A stretch of DNA of 64,000 nucleotides from Sphingomonas glacialis. Lineage in GTDB: Bacteria > Pseudomonadota > Alphaproteobacteria > Sphingomonadales > Sphingomonadaceae. The notes below the pieces were generated by a model that was not told where the DNA came from, did no database searches, and saw only the letters and a list, made by a program, of their open reading frames with translations. Positions within the stretch are counted from its first letter, which is position 1. Each line of letters opens with the position of its first letter. A program made the position numbers and the translations under genes. This document shows, piece by piece, positions 43,317-53,980 of the stretch. Where the stretch lies: the NCBI RefSeq assembly GCF_014653575.1, contig NZ_BNAQ01000003.1, forward strand, positions 1 through 64,000, given 5' to 3'.

Positions 43317-46300
43317 GTGAGCTTCCGCAATATCTCGGCCTGGTCGATCCGCAACCCGATCCCGGCGCTGGTGCTGTTCGCGATGCTGACCGTCGCGGGC
43401 ATGGTCAGCTTCGCGCGGATGCAGGTCAACGACAATCCCGACATCGATTTCCCGGTGGTGATCGTCTCGGTCAGCCAGCCCGGCGCGGCGCCGAGCGAGC
43501 TCGAGAACCAAGTCACGCTCAAGATCGAAGCCGCGGTGCGCAGCCTCGCCGGGATCGACCAGATCAACTCGACGGTGTCGGAGGGCCAGTCGACCACCGT
43601 CATCCAGCTCGCGATCGGCACCCCGATCGACCGCGCCGTCGAGGACGTCCGCGGCGCGGTGCAGCAAGTGCGCAGCGCGCTACCCGACGGAATCCTCGAG
43701 CCGCAGATCGCGCGCGCCGACACGACCGGCAACGACCTGGCGAGCTATGCCGCGATCGGCACCGACATGACGATCGAGCAGCTCAGCTGGTATATCGACA
43801 ATACCGTGGCGAAGGAGCTGCTGTCGGTCCCCGGCATGGCCAATGTCGATCGCAACGGTGGGGTCAATCGCGAGATCCGCGTGATCCTCGATCCGCTCAA
43901 GCTGCAGGCGCAGGGGCTGACCGCGGGCGACGTCAATCTGCAATTGCGCCAGGTCAACCTCAACGCCGCGGGCGGGCGGGCGCAGATCGCGGGATCGGAA
44001 CAGGCGGTCCGCGTGCTCGGCAACGCCCACACCGCGTCCGAGCTCGGCCGCACGCTGATCAGCGCGGGCAATGGCCGGACGGTCAAGCTCGACGATCTCG
44101 GCGTCGTGCGCGATCTCTATGCCGAGCAACGCTCGGCCTCGGCACTCGACGGGCGGCCGGTCCTGAGCTTCGATTTCCAGCGTGCGAAGGGCGGGTCGGA
44201 CGTGTCGGTGTTCCACGGCGCCGAGGCCAAGCTCGCCGCGCTCGAGAAGCGCTTTCCCAAGGTGCATTTCAAGCTGATCTTCAACCAGGTCAAATATACC
44301 GAGATGCAATATCACTCGGCGATCGACACGATGATCGAGGGTGCGGTGCTCGCGGTGATCGTCGTGTTCGTCTTCCTGCGCGACTGGCGCTCGACCGTCA
44401 TCTCGGCGCTCGCAATCCCGCTCTCGGCGATCCCGACCTTTTGGGTGATGGACTTGATGGGCTTCACGCTCAACGGCATCAGCCTGCTCGCGCTCAGCCT
44501 GGTTGCGGGCGTGCTGGTCGACGACGCGATCGTCGAGATCGAGAATATCGTGCGCCACATGCGGATGGGCAAATCCGCCTATCAGGCGGCGATCGACGCC
44601 GCCGACGAGATCGGCCTCGCGGTGCTCGCCACCACGATGGCGATCGTCGCGGTGTTCCTGCCCGTCGGGCTGATGCCGGGGATTTCGGGCCAGTTCTTCA
44701 AGAACTTTGGCCTGACGATCGTCGTCGCGGTGCTGATGAGCCTCGCCGTCGCGCGTCTCGTCACGCCGATGATCGCGGCCTATTTCCTCAAGGCGCACGG
44801 GAGCCATGCGCATGGCGAGGGGCGGATCATGGACCTCTATATGGCGGTGCTGCGATGGACGCTGATGCACCGCTGGTCGGCGGTGGTCGGCGGGATGGCG
44901 GCGCTCGCGCTGACGGTGGTGTGCGCGGGCGCGCTGCCGATGACCTTCCAGCCCGACCAGGACAACGATGCCTCGACCGCCACGATCGAACTCGTCCCCG
45001 GCTCGACGCTCGCGCAGACGCAAGCCGTGGTCGATCAAGTCGCGCAGCTGCTGAAGCGCCAGCCCGATGTCGAAACGACCTATCAGCGCGCAAACGTCGG
45101 CAGCGGGCGAGTCACCGCGATCTTCAAGCCCGGCAAGACGCAATCGAGCAACGCGTTCGAACGCGCGCTCGCCCCACAGCTCGCGCAGATCGCCGATGCG
45201 CGCGTCGCGTTCCGCTCGAACAATGGCGGTAGCAGCGGGCGCGATTTGTCGATCACGCTGGCGGGCTCGGACCCCGATTTGCTGCGCAAGACCGCGGTGA
45301 CGCTGGTCGGCCAGATGGGCCGCCTCCCGACGGTCACCGCGCCGCGCATCATCGGCGACCTGCAGCGCCCCGAAATCGTCATCACGCCGCATATGGATCT
45401 CGCGGCGAGCATGGGCGTCACCACCGCGGCGCTGTCGAGCGCGATCCGCGTCGCGACGCTCGGCGACATCGACCAGAACAGCGCGAAATTCTCGCTCAGC
45501 GACCGGCAAGTCCCGATCCGCGTCGCGCTCGACCAGAATGCGCGCACGCGGCTCTCGACGATCCAGAACCTGCCGGTGCAGACCGCGAGCGGCGGCTCGG
45601 TCCCGCTCGGGCTGCTCGCCGCGATCAGCTTCGGCGCGGGGCCGACCAAGATCGAGCGCGTCGCGCAGCAGCGCCAGATCACGATCGGCGCCGATCGCGC
45701 GCCGGGCGTCGTCAGCGGCACCGCGATGGAGCAGATCAACGCGCTGCCGATCCTGCGCAACCTGCCGATCGGCGTCGGCAAGCTGACGCTCGGCCAGCAG
45801 AAGTTCGAGACCGAGATGATCAACAATTTCATCGCGGCGGTGGTGTCGGGCATCCTGCTGGTGTTCGCGGTGCTGGTGCTGCTCTACCGCCGCATCCTCG
45901 CGCCGTTCGTCAATCTCGGCTCGTTGATGCTGGCGCCGCTCGGCGGGTTGCTCGCACTGCTGGTGACGGGCAACCCGATCTCGATGCCGGTGCTGATCGG
46001 CTTGCTGATGCTGCTCGGCATCGTCGCCAAGAACTCGATCCTGCTGATCGATTTCGCGCTCGAGGAAATGGCGAAGGGGGTCGATCCGTTCGTCGCGATC
46101 CTCGATGCCGGGCACAAGCGCGCGCAGCCGATCGTGATGACCACGGTGGCGATGGTCGCCGGCATGGTGCCGACCGCGCTGTCGCTCGGCGGCGACGGCT
46201 CCTGGCGCGCGCCGATGGGAATCACCGTGATCGGCGGGTTGTTGCTCTCGACCGTGCTGACGCTGGTGATCGTGCCGGCGAGCTTCAGCCTGGCGATGGG

Positions 46301-46412
46301 GATCGAGCGCTGGATCGGCCCGCGGCTCGGACGGCGGCTGCTGACCTATCGGCCCGAGGAGACCGCGCTGACGGTGCGATCGACCACATACCAGCACGCG
46401 CACCTGCAATAG
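43317..46412 (+). CDS. RND efflux pump permease (AcrB/HAE-type family)
   Basis: 1031 residues, 12 membrane helices in two repeats with large periplasmic loops. N terminus [27 protein letters not shown] and the helix-4 charge motif [22 protein letters not shown] with its paired aspartates mark a proton-driven RND exporter. C-terminal [27 protein letters not shown] is also conserved. The start is a GTG overlapping a 13-codon open frame (GTGA). No membrane-fusion or outer-membrane partner gene is in the window, so the pump must borrow partners encoded elsewhere or be incomplete. Confidence 0.94.
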   Translation: MSFRNISAWSIRNPIPALVLFAMLTVAGMVSFARMQVNDNPDIDFPVVIVSVSQPGAAPSELENQVTLKIEAAVRSLAGIDQINSTVSEGQSTTVIQLAIGTPIDRAVEDVRGAVQQVRSALPDGILEPQIARADTTGNDLASYAAIGTDMTIEQLSWYIDNTVAKELLSVPGMANVDRNGGVNREIRVILDPLKLQAQGLTAGDVNLQLRQVNLNAAGGRAQIAGSEQAVRVLGNAHTASELGRTLISAGNGRTVKLDDLGVVRDLYAEQRSASALDGRPVLSFDFQRAKGGSDVSVFHGAEAKLAALEKRFPKVHFKLIFNQVKYTEMQYHSAIDTMIEGAVLAVIVVFVFLRDWRSTVISALAIPLSAIPTFWVMDLMGFTLNGISLLALSLVAGVLVDDAIVEIENIVRHMRMGKSAYQAAIDAADEIGLAVLATTMAIVAVFLPVGLMPGISGQFFKNFGLTIVVAVLMSLAVARLVTPMIAAYFLKAHGSHAHGEGRIMDLYMAVLRWTLMHRWSAVVGGMAALALTVVCAGALPMTFQPDQDNDASTATIELVPGSTLAQTQAVVDQVAQLLKRQPDVETTYQRANVGSGRVTAIFKPGKTQSSNAFERALAPQLAQIADARVAFRSNNGGSSGRDLSITLAGSDPDLLRKTAVTLVGQMGRLPTVTAPRIIGDLQRPEIVITPHMDLAASMGVTTAALSSAIRVATLGDIDQNSAKFSLSDRQVPIRVALDQNARTRLSTIQNLPVQTASGGSVPLGLLAAISFGAGPTKIERVAQQRQITIGADRAPGVVSGTAMEQINALPILRNLPIGVGKLTLGQQKFETEMINNFIAAVVSGILLVFAVLVLLYRRILAPFVNLGSLMLAPLGGLLALLVTGNPISMPVLIGLLMLLGIVAKNSILLIDFALEEMAKGVDPFVAILDAGHKRAQPIVMTTVAMVAGMVPTALSLGGDGSWRAPMGITVIGGLLLSTVLTLVIVPASFSLAMGIERWIGPRLGRRLLTYRPEETALTVRSTTYQHAHLQ

Positions 46413-46430
46413 CCGCGGACGCGGCGGGGC

Positions 46431-48125
<1,695 letters not shown>

Positions 48126-48191
48126 TCGCGCTCTCCACTTGGTCTTATCGCCTGGCGCCATTATGGAGGCGCAAATTCCAGGGGAAAAGCC

Positions 48192-49094
48192 TTGTTCCTG
48201 ACTGCCGCCCTCCCCATCCTCGCTGCCGCTACGGCAGGCGTCGATCCGCACCTACATTTTACCGATCTGCACCTCAATCCGGTCGCGATCGACCTGCATT
48301 TCTTCCAGATCAAATGGTATTCGCTCGCCTATATCAGCGGAATTCTGCTCGGCTGGTGGTATCTGCTAAAGCTGATCGCGCAGCCCGGCAGCCCGATGGC
48401 GCGGCGTCATGCCGACGATCTGGTGTTCTACGCGACGCTCGGCATCATCCTCGGCGGGCGGCTCGGCTATGCGATCTTCTACGCGCCGCACCTGCTGACC
48501 TCGCTCGGGCTGTTCAAGCTGTGGGATGGCGGCATGTCGTTCCATGGCGGGATGATCGGCACGTCGATCGGCATCATCCTGTTCGCGCGGAGCCAGAAGC
48601 TCGATTGGCTGCGAATCCACGATTATCTCGCCTGCGTGGTGCCGTTCGGGCTGTTTTTCGGGCGGATCGCCAATTTTGTGAACGGCGAATTGTGGGGCAA
48701 ACCCGCCGACGTGCCATGGGCGATCGTGTTCCGTGACACGGTGCAGACCGGCATGATCGAACCCGCGCGGCATCCGAGCCAGCTGTACGAGGCGGGGCTC
48801 GAGGGGATCGCCTTGTTCCTCGTCCTGTGGTTCGCCTTCTGGAAGACCAAGGCGCGCTACGAGCCGGGCAAGCTCGTCGGGCTGTTCCTGCTCGGCTACG
48901 GCCTCGCGCGCTTCATCGTCGAATTCTTCCGCGAGCCTGATTCGCAGTTCAGCGGAACGTTCTTTGCGACGACGATTCACATGGGCCAGGTGCTGACGCT
49001 GCCGATGATCGTCGGCGGGCTGTATCTCGTCCTAACCGCCAAGGGCCGCCGCCACCGCGTCGAGCCAATCGCGGGCGGGCAGAGCGTGGCGTAA
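48192..49094 (+). CDS. lgt: Prolipoprotein diacylglyceryl transferase
   Basis: About 300 residues, seven membrane helices. Lgt attaches diacylglycerol to the lipobox cysteine of prelipoproteins, and so is needed for the Pal made here. The signature [14 protein letters not shown] near 155-168, [18 protein letters not shown] and [12 protein letters not shown] are present. The likely start is TTG at 48192, with AGGGGA nine bases before it. It is the first gene of lgt-midA-GNAT-pgeF. Confidence 0.96.
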   Translation: MFLTAALPILAAATAGVDPHLHFTDLHLNPVAIDLHFFQIKWYSLAYISGILLGWWYLLKLIAQPGSPMARRHADDLVFYATLGIILGGRLGYAIFYAPHLLTSLGLFKLWDGGMSFHGGMIGTSIGIILFARSQKLDWLRIHDYLACVVPFGLFFGRIANFVNGELWGKPADVPWAIVFRDTVQTGMIEPARHPSQLYEAGLEGIALFLVLWFAFWKTKARYEPGKLVGLFLLGYGLARFIVEFFREPDSQFSGTFFATTIHMGQVLTLPMIVGGLYLVLTAKGRRHRVEPIAGGQSVA

Positions 49095-49144
49095 TCTCGC
49101 TGCTTGCCTCCCTCCCGCAAGCGGGATGCGCCCTTCTTGCTCCA

Positions 49145-49240
49145 CTCCCGCTTGCGGGAGGGGCTGGGGGAGGGCAGTGAGCAACCCATGACAGTGCCCG
49201 TTTCAGACGCCCCTCCCCCGGCCCCTCCCGCAAGCGGGAG
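49145..49240. repeat. Inverted repeat, family B-like, spanning the midA start
   Basis: Arms of about 31 bases (49145-49175 and 49209-49240), each with a CTCCCGC-TT/AA-GCGGGAG hairpin and a GGGGC-GGGGGAGGG side, flank a core of about 33 bases. The midA ATG (49188) is in the core and codons 8-18 are in the right arm. A further half copy lies at about 49109-49125. Confidence 0.85.
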
Positions 49241-50285
49241 GGGGGAAGAAGGAGCCCCCCTCGCCGACCGCCTCGCCCGCGCGATCACGCTCGCCGGGCC
49301 GATCTCACTCGCGCAGTATATGGCTGCCGCCAACGCGCACTATTACGCGACGCGCGATCCGCTCGGCGCGGGCGGCGATTTCACCACCAGCCCTGAAATC
49401 AGCCAGATGTTCGGCGAGCTGATCGGCCTGTGGTGCGCCGACCTGTGGGACCGCGCGGGCCGCCCAGACGTCGCATGGGTCGAGCTCGGCCCCGGCCGCG
49501 GGACGCTCGCCGCCGACGCGTGTCGCGCGATGGCCAAGGCCGGCTTCACCCCGCCGGTCCATTTCGTCGAGACCAGCCCCGTGCTGCGCACCGCGCAAGC
49601 GACCCGCGCACCCGGCGCGACCTGGCACGATTCGATCGACACGCTGCCGAGCGACCTCCCACTTCTGATCGTCGCCAACGAATTCTTCGACGCGCTTCCC
49701 GTCCGGCAATTGGTCAAGCGCGCCGATGGCTGGTTCGAGCGGCTCGTCGCCTGCCAGGACACGCTGTTCCTGCCGATCGCGGGCAAGCAGATCCCCGATG
49801 CAGTCGTCCCCGAGACGCTGCGCGATGCGACGCCGGGATCGGTGATCGAGACCTCCCCCGCCAGCGTCGCGATCCTGCGCAGCCTCGCGCAGCGGATCGT
49901 CGCGCAGGGCGGCGCACTGCTGGCGGTCGATTATGGCTATGACGGACCCGCGCTCGGCGACACGCTGCAGGCGGTGCGCGGCCATGCGTTTGCCAACCCG
50001 TACGAACACCCCGGCGAGCAGGATCTCACCGCGCATGTCGATTTCGGTACACTCGCCGCCGCCGCACTGGTCGAGCGCGCGGCGGTCGCCGGGCCGATCG
50101 GCCAGGGCGCGTTCCTCGCAGCACTCGGCATCGACGCCCGCGCTGCCGCTTTGTCGAAGGCCGCACCCGGCCGCGCCGAGCAAATCGCGCTCGACAAAGC
50201 GCGGCTGACACGGGAAATGGGCGACCTTTTCCAGGTCCTCGCCGTGTCCGCACCGGGTTGGCCCAACCCCGCAGGTTTTGCATGA
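49188..50285 (+). CDS. MidA/NDUFAF7-family SAM-dependent methyltransferase
   Basis: About 365 residues. The SAM motif VELGPGRGTLAADACRAM is near 91-108, HYYATRDPLGAGGDFTTSPEISQMFGELIG near 45-74 is the family hallmark and VANEFFDALPVRQL near 161-174 is the conserved acidic loop. Mitochondrial NDUFAF7 methylates an arginine of complex I; bacterial targets are unproven. The first 18 or so residues (TVPVSDAPPPAPPASGRG) come from a palindromic repeat, and normal sequence begins at ADRLARAITLAGPIS. Confidence 0.9.
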   Translation: MTVPVSDAPPPAPPASGRGEEGAPLADRLARAITLAGPISLAQYMAAANAHYYATRDPLGAGGDFTTSPEISQMFGELIGLWCADLWDRAGRPDVAWVELGPGRGTLAADACRAMAKAGFTPPVHFVETSPVLRTAQATRAPGATWHDSIDTLPSDLPLLIVANEFFDALPVRQLVKRADGWFERLVACQDTLFLPIAGKQIPDAVVPETLRDATPGSVIETSPASVAILRSLAQRIVAQGGALLAVDYGYDGPALGDTLQAVRGHAFANPYEHPGEQDLTAHVDFGTLAAAALVERAAVAGPIGQGAFLAALGIDARAAALSKAAPGRAEQIALDKARLTREMGDLFQVLAVSAPGWPNPAGFA

Positions 50286-50791
50286 TCACCTATCGCGACG
50301 CGCGCACGATCGACGGCCCGGCACTCGCCGCCATGGCGCGGCGCTCGTTCACCGAGACCTTCGGAACGCTCTACAGCGACGCAGATCTCTCGGCGTTCCT
50401 CGACGAAGCGTTCGGGCCGAACGGCTTGCCGTCGCAGCTGTCCGATCCCGATTTCACGATCCGCCTCGCGCTCGCCGATGACGAGATCGTCGGCTATGTG
50501 AAGATGGGCCCGGTCACCTTCCCCGGCGAATGGCGCCCCGATGCGATCGAGCTCTATCAATTCTACGTGCTCTCGGGCTGGCACGGCCAGGGCGTCGCGC
50601 AGGAACTGATGGCCTGGGCGCTCGATTTCTCGCGCGAACACGGCGCGCGCGAGGTGATCCTCAGCGTCTATGTCGACAATCACCGCGCACATCGCTTCTA
50701 CGAGAAATACGGCTTCGAGGATATCGGGCGGATTGCCTTCCGCGTCGGCGAGACGGTCGATGACGACAATCTGATGCGGCTGGTGCTGTGA
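50282..50791 (+). CDS. GNAT family N-acetyltransferase
   Basis: 169 residues. ITYRDARTIDGPALAAMARRSFTETFG, then the acetyl-CoA loop SGWHGQGVAQELMAWALDF near 100-118 and SVYVDNHRAHRFYEKYGFEDIG near 131-152. It resembles PaiA-like polyamine GNATs, tentatively. Overlaps of four bases with midA (ATGA) and with pgeF (GTGA) place it in one tightly coupled operon, between two genes that are often neighbours. Confidence 0.9.
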   Translation: MITYRDARTIDGPALAAMARRSFTETFGTLYSDADLSAFLDEAFGPNGLPSQLSDPDFTIRLALADDEIVGYVKMGPVTFPGEWRPDAIELYQFYVLSGWHGQGVAQELMAWALDFSREHGAREVILSVYVDNHRAHRFYEKYGFEDIGRIAFRVGETVDDDNLMRLVL

Positions 50792-51552
50792 GCACACCCG
50801 TCGAGGTGATCACCGCGCGGACGCTCGCGGGGGTCGCGCACGGGTTTCTCGGACGGATCGGCGGCGTTTCGGGCGGGGTTCATGCCGGGCTGAACGTCGG
50901 GATCGGATCCGACGACGATGCCGCCGCGGTCGCCGAGAACCGCGCGCGCGCGACCGAGGCGGTCGTCCCGGGTGCGACGCTGGTGACGCTCTACCAGATC
51001 CACTCCGCCGAATGCGTGACGGTGCGCGGAAGCTTCGACGAAGCCCTGCGCCCGCGCGCCGATGCGCTGGTGACCGACCGGCCGGGGCTCGCGCTCGGCA
51101 TCCTCACCGCCGATTGCGCGCCGGTGCTGCTCGCCGACCGCGAGGCGGGGGTGGTTGGCGCGGCGCATGCCGGGTGGAAGGGCGCGCTCGGCGGCGTGAC
51201 CGACACGACGATCCTCGCGATGGAAGCGCTCGGCGCCAAGCGCGAGCGGATCGCCGCGGCGATCGGCCCGTGCATCGCGCGCGCGAGCTACGAGGTCGAT
51301 ACAGGCTTCGCGCAGCGGTTCGAGGCCGACGATCCGGCGAACGAGCGCTTCTTCGCCGAGGGTCGTGCGGGGCATTTCCAGTTCGATCTCGAAGCCTATG
51401 TCGCGCACCGGCTTGCTGCTGCGGGGGTGATGCGCGTCGCAATGCTCGGGCTCGACACCTATGCTGACGAAGCGCGCTTCTTCAGCTACCGCCGCGCGAC
51501 GCATCGCGGCGAGCCCGATTACGGGCGGCAGATCTCGATCATCGGGCTGTAG
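50788..51552 (+). CDS. pgeF: Peptidoglycan editing factor / polyphenol oxidase family (YfiH)
   Basis: 254 residues with the multi-copper-oxidase-like DUF152 fold: VAHGFLGRIGGVSGGVHAGLNVG at the start, QIHSAECV near 71, ADCAPVLLAD near 108 and HAGWKGALGG near 128. These conserved His and Cys bind a metal. The E. coli protein removes wrong amino acids from peptidoglycan precursors, and related enzymes have purine nucleoside phosphorylase activity. The GTG start overlaps the GNAT stop. Confidence 0.93.
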   Translation: MSTPVEVITARTLAGVAHGFLGRIGGVSGGVHAGLNVGIGSDDDAAAVAENRARATEAVVPGATLVTLYQIHSAECVTVRGSFDEALRPRADALVTDRPGLALGILTADCAPVLLADREAGVVGAAHAGWKGALGGVTDTTILAMEALGAKRERIAAAIGPCIARASYEVDTGFAQRFEADDPANERFFAEGRAGHFQFDLEAYVAHRLAAAGVMRVAMLGLDTYADEARFFSYRRATHRGEPDYGRQISIIGL

Positions 51553-51561
51553 CGGTGTTCT

Positions 51562-51661
51562 CCCCTCCCCTTCAGGGGAGGGGCTGGGGGTGGGGCCGTG
51601 TCTCACCGAGCGTGGCGCCCGTTACTGCCCCACCCCAACCCCTCCCCTGAAGGGGAGGGGC
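51562..51661. repeat. Palindromic repeat, family A, copy 4
   Basis: The same 100-bp architecture as copies 1 and 3. The core shares GGCGCCCGTTAC-like sequence with copy 3 (51614-51625). It sits between the convergent pgeF and VOC genes. Confidence 0.9.
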
Positions 51662-51672
51662 GTGCCCGGTCA

Positions 51673-52053
51673 TCACCGCGTTCTGAATTCCTCGGGCGTC
51701 GTCAGCTGCGTCAGGATCAGCCCATTGCCGTCGGGGTCCTTCAGCATCGTGAAGCGCCCCCACGGCTGCGCGTCGACCGGCGACAGCGGCACGCCCAGCG
51801 CGCCGATCCGCGCATATTCGGCATCGACATCGTCGACCCCCAGCATCAGCCCCTGCACGCCGCCCGGCGGCATCGCATCGAACCACGTCACCAGCGCGAT
51901 CGTCGCGCCACCATCGCTGGGCTGGAGCTGGATCCAGCGCATGCCGGGCCCCATCGGCTCGTCGCGCAGCACCGCGAGCCCGATCACGCGCGTGTAAAAA
52001 TCCAACGCCGCCGCCGGATCGCGCACCGGCACAGAAACCACCGCAACCGCCAT
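51673..52053 (-). CDS. VOC (glyoxalase-like) family protein
   Basis: 126 residues, two beta-alpha-beta-beta-beta modules. VVSVPVRDPAAALDFYTRVIGLAVLRDEPMGPGMRWIQLQP at the start and RFTMLKDPDGNGLILTQ near the end are the usual VOC elements with metal-ligand positions. It may be a dioxygenase, lyase or resistance-type protein; the substrate cannot be read. Confidence 0.88.
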   Translation of the reverse strand: MAVAVVSVPVRDPAAALDFYTRVIGLAVLRDEPMGPGMRWIQLQPSDGGATIALVTWFDAMPPGGVQGLMLGVDDVDAEYARIGALGVPLSPVDAQPWGRFTMLKDPDGNGLILTQLTTPEEFRTR

Positions 52054-52093
52054 GTCCCGTCCCCCCGTCGCTCCACCGCGCAGATGGTTTCAA

Positions 52094-52122
52094 TTGACAC
52101 TATCTCGCGGTACACGATCCTA
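52094..52122 (+). promoter_or_regulatory. Candidate promoter before the cystathionine-gamma-synthase-like gene
   Basis: A perfect TTGACA box at 52094-52099 is followed 17 bases later by ATCCTA (52117-52122), about 25 bases before the start codon at 52147. The -10 match is poor, so only the -35 box is convincing. Confidence 0.4.
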
Positions 52123-52146
52123 CCGTATTTTTAGCGAGGACGCAGC

Positions 52147-53472
52147 ATGGCCGACAAACTCGAAACCGAAGCCGATCTGACCGGCGTCGCCCCGCGCACC
52201 AAGCCCAAGCCGTCGATCGAGAAGATCGGCGACCGCAAGCTGAAACCATCGACGCTGATGATGGGCCACGGCTATGACCCGGCGCTGTCCGAAGGCTCGC
52301 TCAAGCCCCCGATCTTCGCCACCTCGACCTACGTCTTCCCCAATGCGGCCGCGGGCAAGCGCCACTTCGAAGGCGTCACCGGAAAGCGCCCGGGCGGCTC
52401 GGAAGGCCTCGTCTATTCGCGCTTCAACGGCCCGAACCAGGAGATTCTCGAGGATCGCCTCGGCGTGTGGGAAGAGGCCGAGGACGCGCTCGTCTTCTCG
52501 AGCGGCATGTCGGCGATTGCGACGCTGTTCCTGTCGATGGTCAAGCCGGGCGACACGATCGTCCATTCGGGCCCGCTTTATGCCGCGACCGAGACGCTGA
52601 TCGCGCGCATCCTCGGCCGCTTCGGCGTGAAGTGGCTCGATTTCCCGGCGGGCGCGACGCGTGAGGAGATCGATGCGGTGATGACCGAGGCGGCGACTGG
52701 GAATGTCGCGCTGATCTATCTCGAAAGCCCCGCCAATCCGACCAACGCCTTGGTCGACATTCAGGCAGTGGCGGCGAGTCGCGACGCGATCTTCACCGGC
52801 GACGCCAAGCCGCCGATCGCGATCGACAACACCTTCCTCGGGCCGCTGTGGCTCAAGCCGCTCCAGCACGGCGCCGACATCGTCGTCTATTCGCTGACCA
52901 AATATGCCGGCGGGCACAGCGATCTCGTCGCGGGCGGCGTGCTCGGATCGAAGGCGCACATCAACACGATCCGGCTGATGCGCAACACGATCGGCACGAT
53001 CTGCGACCCCAATACCGCGTGGATGCTGATGCGCAGCCTCGAGACGCTCGAACTGCGGATGAGCCGCGCGGGCGAGAATGCGGTCAAAGTCTGCGGCTTC
53101 CTGCGCGGCCACCCCAAGGTCGAACGCGTCGGCTATCTCGGCTTCCTCGCCGACAGCCCCGGCATGGAGCGCCAGGCCGACATCTACGCGCGCCACTGCA
53201 CCGGCGCTGGCTCGACCTTCTCGCTGATCGTGCGAGGCGGCGAGAAGGAAGCCTTCGCCTTCCTCGATGCGCTCAAGATCGCCAAGCTCGCCGTGTCGCT
53301 CGGCGGCACCGAGACGCTCGCTTCGCATCCGGCGGCGATGACGCATCTGTCGGTCGCCGACGAGCGCAAGCAAGCGCTCGGCATCACCGACAATCTCGTG
53401 CGCATCTCGATCGGCGTCGAGGATGCCGACGATCTCATCGCCGATTTCGCGCAGGCCCTCGACGCGATCTGA
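52147..53472 (+). CDS. Cystathionine gamma-synthase family PLP enzyme
   Basis: 441 residues. It belongs to the Cys/Met metabolism PLP family, in which members make or split cystathionine or use O-acyl-homoserine. The PLP lysine is about residue 252 in VVYSLTKYAGGHSDLVAGG, with YLESPANPTNALVD and the substrate-phosphate region YSRFNGPNQEILEDRLGVWE upstream. An N-terminal extension of about 40 residues is typical of this subfamily. Synthase versus lyase cannot be settled by sequence. It is a single gene behind a TTGACA box. Confidence 0.93.
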   Translation: MADKLETEADLTGVAPRTKPKPSIEKIGDRKLKPSTLMMGHGYDPALSEGSLKPPIFATSTYVFPNAAAGKRHFEGVTGKRPGGSEGLVYSRFNGPNQEILEDRLGVWEEAEDALVFSSGMSAIATLFLSMVKPGDTIVHSGPLYAATETLIARILGRFGVKWLDFPAGATREEIDAVMTEAATGNVALIYLESPANPTNALVDIQAVAASRDAIFTGDAKPPIAIDNTFLGPLWLKPLQHGADIVVYSLTKYAGGHSDLVAGGVLGSKAHINTIRLMRNTIGTICDPNTAWMLMRSLETLELRMSRAGENAVKVCGFLRGHPKVERVGYLGFLADSPGMERQADIYARHCTGAGSTFSLIVRGGEKEAFAFLDALKIAKLAVSLGGTETLASHPAAMTHLSVADERKQALGITDNLVRISIGVEDADDLIADFAQALDAI

Positions 53473-53491
53473 CGCGTTCAACGGGGGGACA

Positions 53492-53519
53492 GGTCTGCGG
53501 CGCTACAGCGCCGCAGACC
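53492..53519. terminator. Perfect 13-bp inverted repeat between genes
   Basis: GGTCTGCGGCGCT and AGCGCCGCAGACC pair with a two-base centre, 20 bases after the cystathionine-gamma-synthase-like stop and 20 bases before the DUF2147 start. It could attenuate read-through. No T-run follows, so terminator function is tentative. Confidence 0.5.
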
Positions 53520-53539
53520 CCGCTTGTGAAAGGTGTGCG

Positions 53540-53941
53540 ATGCGACCGATGATGATGACGCTGGCCGCAGCGATGCTGGCCTTGCTCCCCGAAGCGGTGC
53601 TCGCCGCGCCGCCGACCGGCACATGGACCAACCCGCAAAAGTCGGTTCGCGTCGTGTTCCGGAAGTGCGGCCGCGCGATGTGCGGCAAGATCGTCTGGGC
53701 GAGCCCCAAGGCGCAATCGGATGCCGAACGCGGTGGTGGCGGGCCGCTGGTCGGCACGATGCTGTTCAGCGATTTCGTCGAGCAGCGCCGCGGGTTGTGG
53801 AACGGCAGCGTGCTGATCCCCGACATCGGCCAGACCGTCACGGGGACGATCGAGCAGACCGGACCCGACACGCTCGTCGGCGAAGGCTGCCTGCTCGCGG
53901 GCTTCGGCTGCAAGCGCCAGACCTGGACGCGAACGCGCTGA
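53540..53941 (+). CDS. DUF2147 family secreted protein
   Basis: About 133 residues with a signal peptide ending AVLAAPP. The mature part starts TGTWTNPQKSVRVVFRKCGRAMCGKIVWASPKAQ, and VGTMLFSDFVEQRRGLWNGSVLIPDIGQTVTGTI follows, the usual DUF2147 arrangement of a small beta-barrel with a conserved cysteine pair. Function unknown; periplasmic. The ATG at 53540 gives the shortest start with a full signal peptide. Confidence 0.9.
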   Translation: MRPMMMTLAAAMLALLPEAVLAAPPTGTWTNPQKSVRVVFRKCGRAMCGKIVWASPKAQSDAERGGGGPLVGTMLFSDFVEQRRGLWNGSVLIPDIGQTVTGTIEQTGPDTLVGEGCLLAGFGCKRQTWTRTR

Positions 53942-53980
53942 ACCCTTGCCGCGCAGCCGTGATCGGGCGATGACGGCGGG

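Noticed and set aside
43279..43320. A 13-codon leader peptide gene before the RND pump
   Set aside because: No ribosome site and no regulatory feature such as a run of one codon; kept only as a possible remnant in the findings.
43680..46409. A 909-codon open frame antisense to the RND pump gene
   Set aside because: Its translation is dominated by Arg, Asp, His and Glu with no domain, and it mirrors the codon pattern of the pump. Long antisense frames are normal in DNA this GC-rich.
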